Of a DNA stretch of 64,000 nt, positions 32,246-40,720 are shown piece after piece. Position numbers and translations under genes: made by a program. Each line of letters opens with the position of its first letter. Positions within the stretch are counted from its first letter, which is position 1. The notes beneath the pieces were generated by a model. It was not told the origin of the DNA, made no database searches, and saw nothing but the letters and a program-made list of their open reading frames with translations. Source of the stretch: Kitasatospora sp. NBC_01287 (GTDB lineage Bacteria; Actinomycetota; Actinomycetes; Streptomycetales; Streptomycetaceae); the NCBI RefSeq assembly GCF_026340565.1, contig NZ_JAPEPB010000001.1, positions 2,232,001 through 2,296,000 on the forward strand, read 5' to 3'.

Positions 32246-33115
32246 TTGTCGTACTCCGAATCAAGCGGATCAACCAGGTCATCAGGTTCAGCCGGACCGA
32301 CCGGACCGACTGGACTGACCGGGCCGACTGGACTGACCGGGCCGGCCGGCGCGACCGCCGCCGAGGTGACGGAAGCCGTGCTGCACCTGGACGGCGCCAC
32401 TCGGGTGCACGGCCAGGGCGCCGCCGAGGTGCGGGCACTGCAGGGGGTGGATCTGCGGGTCCATCCGGGGGAGTTCGTGGCGGTGATGGGCCCCTCCGGC
32501 TCGGGCAAGTCGACGCTGCTCACGCTGGCCGGCGGGCTGGACAGCCCCACCGATGGCCGGGTGATGGTGGAGGGGCGCTCGCTGGGTGAGCTGTCGCGGC
32601 GGCAGTTGGCGCAGGTGCGGCGGCGGGCGGTCGGGTACGTGTTCCAGGACTACAACCTGATCCCGGCCCTGACCGCGGCGGAGAACATCATGCTGCCAAG
32701 GGAGTTGGACGGGGTGTCGACCCGCACCGCGCGGCGCGAGGCGCTGGCGGCACTGGAGGAGATGGGGGTCGGGGAGTTGGCGGACCGGTTCCCGGACGGC
32801 ATGTCGGGTGGTCAGCAGCAGCGGGTGGCGATAGCGCGGGCCCTGATCGGCGATCGCCGGCTGGTGCTGGCCGACGAGCCCACCGGGGCACTGGACTCCA
32901 CCACGGGCGAGGCGGTGCTGGCGGTGCTGCGGGCCCGGTGCGACGCGGGCGCGGCCGCCATGATGGTCACCCACGAGGCCCGCCACGCCGCCTGGGCCGA
33001 CCGCGTGGTCTTCCTGCGCGACGGCCGTCTGGTCGACGAGACCGGGCGACGCAGCGCCGAAGCACTGGCGGCCATCGCCGCCGGCATCAACTCCCGTATC
33101 GGGGAGGCCCGGTGA
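32246..33115 (+). CDS. ABC transporter ATP-binding protein (LolD/MacB type)
   Basis: 289 residues from TTG 32246, which has GAGGGGG five bases upstream; the in-frame ATG at 32201 falls inside the operator and lacks a ribosome site. A linker of PTGLTG units (18-bp repeats) precedes the domain. Walker A GPSGSGKSTLL, Q-loop FQDYNLIP, signature MSGGQQQRVAIARAL, Walker B LVLADEPTGALDS, switch His in VTHEARHA. Pairs with the FtsX-type permease it overlaps by 4 bp. Role: mechanotransmission or export of a lipid-like or peptide substrate. Confidence 0.9.
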   Translation: MSYSESSGSTRSSGSAGPTGPTGLTGPTGLTGPAGATAAEVTEAVLHLDGATRVHGQGAAEVRALQGVDLRVHPGEFVAVMGPSGSGKSTLLTLAGGLDSPTDGRVMVEGRSLGELSRRQLAQVRRRAVGYVFQDYNLIPALTAAENIMLPRELDGVSTRTARREALAALEEMGVGELADRFPDGMSGGQQQRVAIARALIGDRRLVLADEPTGALDSTTGEAVLAVLRARCDAGAAAMMVTHEARHAAWADRVVFLRDGRLVDETGRRSAEALAAIAAGINSRIGEAR

Positions 33116-35904
33116 AGCTCTCCTCCTGGCGCGTGGCGCTGCGGATCGCGCGCCGCGACGCGCTGCGGGCCAAGGGCCGCAGCGCCCTGATCGTGGCCAT
33201 GGTGGCACTGCCCGTGCTCGGTGTGGCCGGGGCCGACGTCGCCTACCGCAGTGCCCAACTCACCCCGCAGGAGCGGATCGAGCGCTCGCTGGGCACCGCC
33301 GACGCGCTGGTCGGCGCGCTCTCGCCGGGCCGTACCGTCGCGCAGGCGCCGAACTCCGACGACGGCACCACCGTCCTGCCCACCCCCACGGGGCAGCAAC
33401 CCACCCCCGAGCAGGCCAAGGCCGCCGCCACCGACCCGACCACGCTGGTCACCGGCCTGCTGCCGCCCGGCAGCCTGCTGGCCTCGGCCCGGCCCGGCCC
33501 GGTGGCGAGCGCGAGTTCGAAGGCGGGCCTGCTGCTCACCTCGACCGCCGAGGCCGATCTGGGCGACCCGCTCTGGCGGGGGAAGATCAACGTGGTCGAC
33601 GGCCACGCTCCGAACGCCCCGTACCAGGTGGCCGTCACCCGGGCGTTCCTCGACCAGTCCGGGCTCGCCCTCGGCGACACCACCACGGTCAAGGGCCTGG
33701 AGGGGCGCCCCTTCACGCTGACCGCCGTCGTGGAGTACCCGGGCGACCTGTCGAAGGTGACCCTGATCAGCCGCCCCGGCGAGCTGATCACCCCGCTCAC
33801 GGCGGTGCAGGACGCCGGGCCGCAGCCGGTCGCGGGCACGAACGCCGGCACGGGCACGAGCACCGGCACGGACGCGAACGCCGGCACGGACGCGGCGGCG
33901 ACCGATCCGCCGAGCTGGCTGGTGCGGCTGCCCGCCGGAGCGCGACTCGACTGGGCCAAGGTCCAGGAGTTCAACCGCTACGGATACACCGTCACCGCCC
34001 GCTCGGTGGCGCTGGACCCGCCCGCGCGCTCGCTGGTCCCCTACTACCGCACGCAGAAGGTGATACTGGCGACCGGCACCGGCGCGGGCACGGGCACGGT
34101 GATCGCGGCCACCGTCGCCGGGATGGCGCTGCTGGAGACCGTGCTGCTGGCCGGCCCCGCCTTCGCGGTCGGCGCCCGCCGCTCGCGCCGCCAGCTCGGA
34201 CTGCTCGCCGCCGGTGGCGGCGCCCGTGCCCAGGTGGGCGCGGTGGTGCTCGGCGGCGGCCTGGTGCTCGGGTTGACCGGCGCGCTCGGCGGGGTCCTGG
34301 TCGGCACCGGCCTGGTCGCCGCGCTGCGCCCGTGGATCGAGTCGGCGGCGGGCAGCCGGTTCGGGCACTTCGGCGTGCGCCCGCTCGACCTGCTGGCCAT
34401 CGCCGCCGTCGGCCTCCTCACCGCGCTGCTCGCCGCCGTGCTGCCCGCCGTCCAGGCGAGCCGCCAGGACGTGGTCGCCGCGCTCCGCGGCCGGGTCACC
34501 GCGAAGGCACCGAGCAAGCGGCTCGCCGCGCTGGGGGTGGTGCTGGCGGCCACCGGCGCCACGGTCGCCCTGGTCGGCGCGGGCACCGGCGGTCCGACCA
34601 GCACCCCCGTGGTCGGCGGCTACAGCGCGCAGACGCTCGCCGTGCTCGGCGGCTCGATCACCGCGGAGCTGGGCCTGCTCGCCTGCACCCCGCTGCTGGT
34701 CGGGCTGCTGGGCCGGCTCTCCCGCCACCTGCCGCTCCCGCCGCGCCTGACCCTGCGCGACGCCGCCCGCCAGCGCGGGCGCACCGCCCCCGCGATCGCC
34801 GCCGTGATGGCCGCCGTGGCCGGCGTCGTCGCGATCAGCGTCTACACCGCCAGCAGCGACGCCGAGGCGCGGAGCGAGTACCGCGCCGCGGCGCCCGCGG
34901 GCGCGGTCACCCTGACGGTCACCGGCCCCGACTCGCTGGCTCAGCTGCAGGGCGCGGTCACCGGCTCACTGCCCGACCTGGGCCCGCGGGCCGACGTCTA
35001 CGTGGCCTCCTACCACTTCTGCGCCAACTGCCGCAGCACCGTCAACTTCGTCCAGACGTACGGCTACGGGCGGTCCGCGCCGGTGCTGGTCGGCGACACC
35101 ACCGTGCTGCACAACATGTTCGGCCTGCACGACCCGGCCACCGAGGCGGCGTTGGCGGCCGGCCAGGCGGTGGTCTTCGACCCGGGCTACCTCAAGGACG
35201 GCAAGGCCACCCTCCACGCGCAGGGCGCCGGCGGCGGCGGCCCGGTCCAACCGGGGCAGCAGTCCCAGCCCGGTGACAAGGACGTCAGCGTGCCCGCCGT
35301 GCTGATCGACAACCCGGTCGCCGCCCACTACGGCATCGGCATCATCAGCCCCGCTACCGCCCAGCAGCTAGGTCTGGCCAGCGACATCAGCGCCTCGGTC
35401 TGGCTGCCCGCCGCCCCGCCGTCCGCCAAGCTCCAGCAGCAGGCCGCGGCCGCCGTCGCCCGGTTCAACTCCTTCGCCGACCTGGAGGTCGAGCGCGGCT
35501 ACCAGGCCAAGAGCGACCTGACCACGCTCGCGCTCAGCGGCTTCGCCGCGCTGGTGGTGCTCGGCGCCGCCGGCATCGCCACCGGGCTGGCCGCCGCCGA
35601 CTCCCGGCCCGACCAGGCGACCCTGGCCGCGGTCGGCGCCCCGCCGCGCACCCGCCGGGTGCTCTCGGGCCTGCAGTGCGGCATCATCGCCGCGCTCGGC
35701 GCCGGACTCGGGACACTCTGCGGCTACGTGCCCGCCGTCGCGCTGCGCCGGGCGCGGGACCTGGCGCTGAGCGGTGCGCACTCGCCGATCGTCACCCCGT
35801 GGGCCCAGCTGGCCCTGCTCGTCCTGGTGCTCCCGCTGGTCGCCGGACTGCTCGCGGCGGTCACCACCCGCTCCCGCCTCCCGATGGCCCGTCGCAGCGG
35901 CTGA
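33112..35904 (+). CDS. FtsX/MacB-type ABC transporter permease
   Basis: 930 residues from GTG 33112 (GTGA overlap). N-terminal helix (SALIVAMVALPVLGVAGA), a large extracellular domain, a first FtsX block of three helices near residues 325-450 (GMALLETVLLAGPAFAVGAR; LLAIAAVGLLTALLAAVLPA), further helices, a second extracellular domain with a CANC pair (FCANCRSTVNF) and a final FtsX block (LSGFAALVVLGAAGIATGLA). Doubled FtsX layout is typical of actinobacterial export or lipoprotein-handling transporters. An AGTGTSTGTDANAGTD run comes from an imperfect minisatellite. Substrate unknown; regulated with the ATPase through the 32180 operator. Confidence 0.88.
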   Translation: MKLSSWRVALRIARRDALRAKGRSALIVAMVALPVLGVAGADVAYRSAQLTPQERIERSLGTADALVGALSPGRTVAQAPNSDDGTTVLPTPTGQQPTPEQAKAAATDPTTLVTGLLPPGSLLASARPGPVASASSKAGLLLTSTAEADLGDPLWRGKINVVDGHAPNAPYQVAVTRAFLDQSGLALGDTTTVKGLEGRPFTLTAVVEYPGDLSKVTLISRPGELITPLTAVQDAGPQPVAGTNAGTGTSTGTDANAGTDAAATDPPSWLVRLPAGARLDWAKVQEFNRYGYTVTARSVALDPPARSLVPYYRTQKVILATGTGAGTGTVIAATVAGMALLETVLLAGPAFAVGARRSRRQLGLLAAGGGARAQVGAVVLGGGLVLGLTGALGGVLVGTGLVAALRPWIESAAGSRFGHFGVRPLDLLAIAAVGLLTALLAAVLPAVQASRQDVVAALRGRVTAKAPSKRLAALGVVLAATGATVALVGAGTGGPTSTPVVGGYSAQTLAVLGGSITAELGLLACTPLLVGLLGRLSRHLPLPPRLTLRDAARQRGRTAPAIAAVMAAVAGVVAISVYTASSDAEARSEYRAAAPAGAVTLTVTGPDSLAQLQGAVTGSLPDLGPRADVYVASYHFCANCRSTVNFVQTYGYGRSAPVLVGDTTVLHNMFGLHDPATEAALAAGQAVVFDPGYLKDGKATLHAQGAGGGGPVQPGQQSQPGDKDVSVPAVLIDNPVAAHYGIGIISPATAQQLGLASDISASVWLPAAPPSAKLQQQAAAAVARFNSFADLEVERGYQAKSDLTTLALSGFAALVVLGAAGIATGLAAADSRPDQATLAAVGAPPRTRRVLSGLQCGIIAALGAGLGTLCGYVPAVALRRARDLALSGAHSPIVTPWAQLALLVLVLPLVAGLLAAVTTRSRLPMARRSG

Positions 35905-35994
35905 GGGTTCGACAGCTGAAGGTTCGGCAGCTGAAGGTACGGCGGTTGAGGGGCCCGCCGGCGAGCGGCCGGAACCCCGGGGCGGTTCACCCGA

Positions 35995-36046
35995 CACGGC
36001 GTCGCCGCCACCACCCACGGACGGGTGGTGGCGGCGACGCCGTGTC
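35995..36046. terminator. Bidirectional terminator between FtsX permease and clpP genes
   Basis: 23-bp perfect arms (35995-36017 and 36024-36046), 6-base loop, between convergent genes. One of the longest perfect stems in the window. Confidence 0.9.
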
Positions 36047-36100
36047 CTGCGGCCCCGCTCGCAGGGCCGGCCGCGGCCGGACTTCCCGGGGGTACGGCGC

Positions 36101-36718
36101 TCAGGCGCCGGTGCCGCCACCGCCCGGGACGTCCGCGGCGCTGTGCATGATGTCGTCGATCAGGCCGTACTCCTTGGCCTGCTCGGCGGTGAACCAGCGG
36201 TCGCGGTCGGAGTCCGCGGTGATCTGCTCGACCGTCCGACCGCTGTGCTGCGCGATCAGCTCGGCCATCCGCTTCTTGGTGCGCAGCAGTTGCTCGGCCT
36301 GGATCCGGATGTCGGTGGCCGAGCCGCCGAGTCCGGCCGAGGGCTGGTGCATCAGGATCTCGGCGTTGGGCAGGGCGAAGCGCTTGCCCGGGGTCCCGGC
36401 GGTGAGCAGGAACTGGCCCATCGAGGCGGCCATGCCCATCGCGATGGTGACCACGTCGTTCTTGACGTACTGCATGGTGTCGTAGATCGCCATGCCGGCC
36501 GTGATCGAGCCGCCCGGGGAGTTGATGTACAGGTAGATGTCCTTGGCCGGCTCGGCCGCGAGCAGCAGGAGCTGGGCGGTGATCCGGTTGGCGATGTCGT
36601 CGTCCACGGCCTCGCCGAGGAAGATGATCCGGTCGGCGAGCAGGCGGTTGTACACCTGGTCGCCCAGGCCGCCGATGCCGGAGGGCGTTGCCATTTCAAC
36701 ACGCTGGGCCAGTGTCAC
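36101..36718 (-). CDS. clpP: ATP-dependent Clp protease proteolytic subunit paralogue
   Basis: 205 residues from GTG 36718 (AAGG about 10 bases upstream; ATG 36694 is an alternative). Complete Clp[41 protein letters not shown], catalytic Ser in [11 protein letters not shown] near residue 98, His in [11 protein letters not shown] near 123, Asp in [20 protein letters not shown] near 172. Barrel-forming peptidase working with Clp ATPases. No clpX/clpC or second clpP lies beside it, so it is not the housekeeping clpP1P2 pair but a lone paralogue of the kind streptomycetes carry. A TetR gene is 147 bases upstream on the same strand and may control it. Confidence 0.9.
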   Translation of the reverse strand: MTLAQRVEMATPSGIGGLGDQVYNRLLADRIIFLGEAVDDDIANRITAQLLLLAAEPAKDIYLYINSPGGSITAGMAIYDTMQYVKNDVVTIAMGMAASMGQFLLTAGTPGKRFALPNAEILMHQPSAGLGGSATDIRIQAEQLLRTKKRMAELIAQHSGRTVEQITADSDRDRWFTAEQAKEYGLIDDIMHSAADVPGGGGTGA

Positions 36719-36741
36719 GGTACGACCGCCTTCTTCTCGAT

Positions 36742-36856
36742 CAGGGAAACGGGGAAACAGGGAGGCCCGAGGGAAACGGGGCAGGGGAACAGGTCGGGAG
36801 TCAGGACAGGAACGGGAGTCAGGACGGGAATCGGGACAGGAATCGGGACGGGGAGC
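36742..36856. repeat. Purine-biased repetitive tract between TetR and clpP genes
   Basis: On the plus strand this leader region is mostly G and A, built from imperfect repeats of GGGAAACGGGG and CGGGAATCGGGACAGG type. It lies upstream of clpP. It is non-coding and could form unusual DNA structure. Confidence 0.5.
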
Positions 36857-36865
36857 ACTCAGCGC

Positions 36866-37585
36866 TCAGCTCCGCCAGGAGGACTGGACGAAGCCGAAGG
36901 CCTCGTCGACCAGGTCGGCCAGCCGCTCGGCACCGCCTGTGTCCACCCAGCGGTCGGTGGCCGCCCCGGCGGCGGCCACACAGCCGGCCGTCAGGGCGCA
37001 GACGCCGAGCTCCCCGGCCGCGGCCCCCAGGCGCTGCGCCACGACCGGGGTGAGCGCGTCGATGATCCGCCGGTAGCGCTCCCAGGTCTTGGCCCGCAGC
37101 GCCGGCACCCGGCGGATCAGCAGGCTGCGCTGGTAGAGCAGGGCACTGTCCTCGACCAGCAGGCAGGCCTCGCGGTAGCCGCGGCGGATCGCCTCCACCG
37201 CGGGCAGCTCCGCGGGCTGCGCCGCGATGCCGCGCACCACGAGGACGTCGTCCTCGCTGTGCAGGACGACGTCCTCCTTGCTGGGGAAGTGCCGGAAGAA
37301 GGTGCTGGCCGAGATCTCCGCAGCCGCGGCGATCTGCGGGACCGTCACCTCCTCGTAGCCGCGCTCGGCGAAGAGGCGCAGCGCGGCACGCTGGATCTCC
37401 AGCCGGGCCCGGCGCCGGCGCCGGGCGCGCAGATCCGGCCCGCTCACCTCGTCGCTCACACCCTGGCTCACACCCTGGCTCACACCCTGACTCACGCTGT
37501 GGCTCACGCCATGGCTCGCATCGCCGCCCGAGCTGCCACGCGCGCTGGTGCTCGCCTTGCCGCCGGCACTGACAGGCTGATCCAT
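36866..37585 (-). CDS. TetR family transcriptional regulator
   Basis: 239 residues from ATG 37585. The first ~45 residues are low complexity, with VSQG units coded by 12-bp repeats (about 37457-37510). The helix-turn-helix follows: RLEIQRAALRLFAERGYEEV, then TVPQIAAAAEISASTFFRHF, then SKEDVV. The rest is a helical ligand domain with ALRAKTWERYRRIIDALTPV. A perfect 19-bp palindrome 10 bases before the start is the probable autoregulatory operator. The clpP gene follows in the same direction and could belong to its regulon. Confidence 0.88.
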   Translation of the reverse strand: MDQPVSAGGKASTSARGSSGGDASHGVSHSVSQGVSQGVSQGVSDEVSGPDLRARRRRRARLEIQRAALRLFAERGYEEVTVPQIAAAAEISASTFFRHFPSKEDVVLHSEDDVLVVRGIAAQPAELPAVEAIRRGYREACLLVEDSALLYQRSLLIRRVPALRAKTWERYRRIIDALTPVVAQRLGAAAGELGVCALTAGCVAAAGAATDRWVDTGGAERLADLVDEAFGFVQSSWRS

Positions 37586-37594
37586 TGTGACACT

Positions 37595-37613
37595 CTCTCT
37601 CATGATGAGAGAG
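37595..37613 (-). promoter_or_regulatory. TetR operator palindrome
   Basis: CTCTCTCAT-G-ATGAGAGAG, a perfect 19-bp palindrome with 9-bp arms, 10 bases upstream of the TetR start codon, a typical autorepression site. Confidence 0.72.
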
Positions 37614-37704
37614 GAACGCAAGTACCTCCAGGCCGTCCCCCGATCCGCGGCGCCGGCCCAACACTTCCGGGATTCGCCTGCCCCTTAACGGATCTGACCT
37701 GCCA

Positions 37705-39702
37705 TCATGCCGCGCGCGCGACCCAATCTGCCGCTCCGACGGGATCCCGCAGCTCGTGGGCCAGCAGTCGGACCAGCTCGTGGAAGCCGTACCGGGCGCC
37801 GCCGGCCGGACCGGACCGGTGCACCTCCAGCAGCCGGGCCCCGACCAGCTCGTCCAGCACGTCCTCGGTCGCCCCCTCGGCGGCGCCGAGCGCGGCAGCC
37901 GCCACCTCGGCCGGGAACCACGGCGCGCTGATCGCCGCCAGCCGGGGCAGCGCCGCCCTGGCCCCCGGGCCCAGGTCCCGCAGCGGGCTCAGCAGCCGCT
38001 GGTCGACGGCCAGTTCGCCGAAGGCGAGCTCCGCCACTCGGGCGCCGGGGGCGGCCAGCCGGCGGGCCAACTGGCCACTGGACCAGTGCGGCCTGGTGGC
38101 CAGCCGCAGGCCGGCGATCCGCAGCGCCAGCGGCAGGCCGGCGCAGGCCGCGATGATCGCCCGGGTCGCGGCCGGATCCTCCCCCAGCCGCTCGGCGCCG
38201 GCGGTCGCCGTCAGCAGCTCCAGGGCCTCCTCGTCGCCGAGCAGCGGCAGCGGCACGGTCCGGCCGGAAGGCGCACCGGCCAGCCGGGCGCGGGTGGTGA
38301 TCAGCACACCGACCCCCGGATCGCCCGGCAGCAGCGGACCGAGCTGCCGGTCGTCGGCGACCCGGTCGAGCACCAGCAGCAGGCGCTTGCCCGCGGTGTG
38401 GGTGCGGTAGCGGGCGACCAGCTCGTCCAAGTCCTCGGCGGCGGCGACCGGCACGCCGAGGGCGCGCAGGAAGAGGCGCAGCACCTCCCACGGGCTCTTC
38501 GGCGAACCGTCGGCGCGGCGCAGGTCGGCGTAGAGCTGGCCGTCCGGGAAGGCGTCCCGGCAGGCGTGCGCGACCCGCACGGCCAGCGCGCTCTTGCCGA
38601 TCCCCGGCATCCCGGTGAGCAGCACCGCGCCGGGCCGCCCGCCGGGGGCAGCGGGCAGCAGCAGTCGGCGGACCAGGGCCGACTCGGCGCGCCGGGCCGC
38701 GAAGCCACCCGGCGCCGGCGGCAGCATCGCGGGCACCGGGCGCGCTGCGTCATCGCGCGCGGCGGGGAGCGTCGAAGCGGCGGCGGGGGCCGGGGCGGCG
38801 GGGGTCGTCGGAGCGGCGCGCGGCGCGGGGGCTGCCGAAGCGGCAGTGGCCGAAGAACCCGTGGCGGCCGTGCGGGCCGTGACGGCCCCGGCCGCCCCGG
38901 CTCTCCTGGTGACCGTCGAGGCGGTGCGCCGCCCGGCCGACGGGTCTGCCGGGGTGCTGGCCGAGGTACCGGTCAACGTGCCGCGCAGGATGGACTGGTG
39001 GACCCCGACGAGCGCCGGCCCCGGGTCGATCCCGAGGTCCGCCGCGAGCACCCGGCGCCCCACCTGGTAGACGGCCAGCGCGTCGGCCCGCCGCTCGCAG
39101 CGGTGCAGCGCCGTCATCAACTGCGCCCGCAGCCGCTCCCGCAGCGGATGTTCGGCGAGCAGGCCGGTCAGCTCCGGCACCAGCGCGCGGTGCCGGTCCA
39201 GGGCCAGCTCGGCCTCGATCCGGTCCTCGGTCACCACCATCCGGGCTTCCTCCAGCGCGGCCCGCTCGGCGTCCGCGAGCACGTCGGTCACCTGGGCGAG
39301 CGCCGGCCCCCGCCAGAGCGCCAGGGCGGCCCGCAGGTGCGCCGAGGCGTCGTAGTAGCGGTGCTGCTCCAGCGCTTCGCGGCCCAGACCGGCCGCGCGC
39401 TCGAACTCCTCCAGGTCCAGGCGCGCGGCGCCGGTGCGTAGCAGGTACCCCTGGGCGTGGCGCACCAACTCCACCTCAGGGCCCAGTCGCTGACGCAGCC
39501 GGGAGACGTAGGTGTAGAGCTGCGCGCTCCTGGTCGCCGGTGGATCCCAGCCCCAGAGCGCGGTGCTCAGCCGCTCGTCGGAGACCAGGGTGCCGCGCCG
39601 CAGCAGCAGAACGGCCAGCGCCGTGCGGATCTTCGTCCCGGAGAGCGGCACGGGCTGGTCGCCCCGCAGGACCTGGACCGGGCCGAGCAGCTGGAATTCC
39701 AT
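37705..39702 (-). CDS. SARP/AfsR-like transcriptional regulator with NB-ARC ATPase domain
   Basis: 665 residues from ATG 39702 (AGGAGA upstream). Winged OmpR-like DNA-binding part: FQLLGPVQVLRGDQPVPLSG, KIRTALAVLLLRRG, RLSTALWGWDPPATRSAQLY, YVSRLRQRLG. Bacterial activation domain: FERAAGLGREALEQHRYYDA to LAVYQVGRRVLAADLGIDPG. After an Ala/Pro/Thr linker comes an NB-ARC domain: GMPGIGKSALAVRVAH (P-loop), LLLVLDRVADD, GVLITTRARLAG, CAGLPLALRIAGLRL. The TPR tail of full AfsR is absent. SARPs activate antibiotic clusters; either RiPP locus here or an unseen one could be a target. Confidence 0.9.
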   Translation of the reverse strand: MEFQLLGPVQVLRGDQPVPLSGTKIRTALAVLLLRRGTLVSDERLSTALWGWDPPATRSAQLYTYVSRLRQRLGPEVELVRHAQGYLLRTGAARLDLEEFERAAGLGREALEQHRYYDASAHLRAALALWRGPALAQVTDVLADAERAALEEARMVVTEDRIEAELALDRHRALVPELTGLLAEHPLRERLRAQLMTALHRCERRADALAVYQVGRRVLAADLGIDPGPALVGVHQSILRGTLTGTSASTPADPSAGRRTASTVTRRAGAAGAVTARTAATGSSATAASAAPAPRAAPTTPAAPAPAAASTLPAARDDAARPVPAMLPPAPGGFAARRAESALVRRLLLPAAPGGRPGAVLLTGMPGIGKSALAVRVAHACRDAFPDGQLYADLRRADGSPKSPWEVLRLFLRALGVPVAAAEDLDELVARYRTHTAGKRLLLVLDRVADDRQLGPLLPGDPGVGVLITTRARLAGAPSGRTVPLPLLGDEEALELLTATAGAERLGEDPAATRAIIAACAGLPLALRIAGLRLATRPHWSSGQLARRLAAPGARVAELAFGELAVDQRLLSPLRDLGPGARAALPRLAAISAPWFPAEVAAAALGAAEGATEDVLDELVGARLLEVHRSGPAGGARYGFHELVRLLAHELRDPVGAADWVARAA

Positions 39703-40051
39703 GGTTTCTCCTGTCACGGGTGGGCGCCGCGGCCACCGGGCCGCGCCGGTGCGGGTGTTCTGGCCGTGCGCACCGCTACGAACGGCGTGGCGGTGCGCGT
39801 GGTGGAGGCGGTGGGGGCGGTGGGGGCAGCGGAGACTGGTTCGCGGCGGGCGGCCCGCCGTCCGACCCGGTGATCATAATTCTGCCGAGCGGCGGGCTCC
39901 GATTCACGGCCGTCGGCTGACAGGATCTTGCCCGGACAGCCTCCTGCCACCTGCCACCCGCCTCCTGCCACCCGCCACCCGCGGCATCACCCTGCCGGGG
40001 CAGCCGCTGCGGCGGGTGGTTCCGTCGCTCCACTCGGCGCTTGTGGCTCCG
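39703..40051. other. Spacer upstream of SARP gene with promoter-like AT-rich patch
   Basis: 349 bases between two minus-strand genes. It holds G-rich GGTGGGGGC repeats (39805-39835), CTGCCACC-type repeats (39950-39990), and an AT-rich patch whose minus-strand reading gives TATGAT at 39878-39873, a plausible -10 of the SARP gene. No clear -35 and no gene. Confidence 0.4.
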
Positions 40052-40579
40052 TCACCTCCGCTCGGCGCGCGGGAAGCCGCGGACCGCCAGCGTCGCGCAG
40101 AGTGCCGCCAGCGGCAGCTCGGCGAAGACGGCCATCAGGATCGAGGAGGCCAGGTCGCTGCCGGGCGCGGCCGTCATGGTGTCGAACCAGGCGTCGACCA
40201 GCAGCAGCGTCGCGGTGGCCGCGGCCGCCAGGCAGGCGCGCGGGTCACCCCGGCGCAGCAGCAGGCCGGTGGCGAACAGGCCGGCCGCCTCCAGCGAATC
40301 CAGGCCGGTCCAGGTCCAGGCCCAGTGCGCGGCCTGGTCGGTGGCCGGCAGCCCGGTGTGCAGGAAGAAGAGCCAGGGGATCATCGCCACCCCCAGCACG
40401 GTGAGGACGGTGGCCACCCGGCGCGGCACCAGGGGCCGCACCGCGCCGGCCGACGCGCCGGCCGACGCGGCTGCGGCCAGGGCAGCGGCCGGGGCAGCGG
40501 CCTCGGCCGGTCGGGATCCGACGCCGGCGTCGGCCGGGTCGAACGTGATCTGTCGTCCGCTCAGCGCGACGTGGGACAT
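40052..40579 (-). CDS. Small integral membrane protein, DAWFD family (paralogue 1)
   Basis: 175 residues from ATG 40579. An Ala-rich N-terminal half (12-bp-repeat-coded ASAGASAGA) is followed by four membrane helices. Key segments: GVAMIPWLFFLHTGLP, HWAWTWTGLDSLEAAGLFAT, RRGDPRA, ATLLLVDAWFDTMTAAPGSD. The same pattern recurs in the proteins at 43654 and 44318, so three paralogues sit within 5 kb. I do not know a function; the group is often annotated only as membrane protein. It is divergent from the sensor kinase at 40721. Confidence 0.72.
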   Translation of the reverse strand: MSHVALSGRQITFDPADAGVGSRPAEAAAPAAALAAAASAGASAGAVRPLVPRRVATVLTVLGVAMIPWLFFLHTGLPATDQAAHWAWTWTGLDSLEAAGLFATGLLLRRGDPRACLAAAATATLLLVDAWFDTMTAAPGSDLASSILMAVFAELPLAALCATLAVRGFPRAERR

Positions 40580-40663
40580 GGGACCTGGCTCCTCACCGTG
40601 CCCGTCGTTCGGGCACGGTTCAAGCCTGCCGGGACGGCGACGCCGAAGCAGTAGCCCCGTCAT

Positions 40664-40713
40664 CCCTCTTGAGGGTGGTGCCAGATACACCCTTCAGGGT
40701 GAACCCCTAGACT
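40664..40713 (+). promoter_or_regulatory. Two palindromes and a -10 for a leaderless kinase transcript
   Basis: CCCTC-TT-GAGGG (40664-40675) and CACCCT-TC-AGGGTG (40688-40701) have centres 25 bp apart. TAGACT (40708-40713) stands 7 bases before the ATG at 40721, leaderless geometry. The second palindrome covers the -35 position, so a repressor or autoregulating response regulator would block the promoter. Confidence 0.5.
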
Positions 40714-40720
40714 GTCCGTC

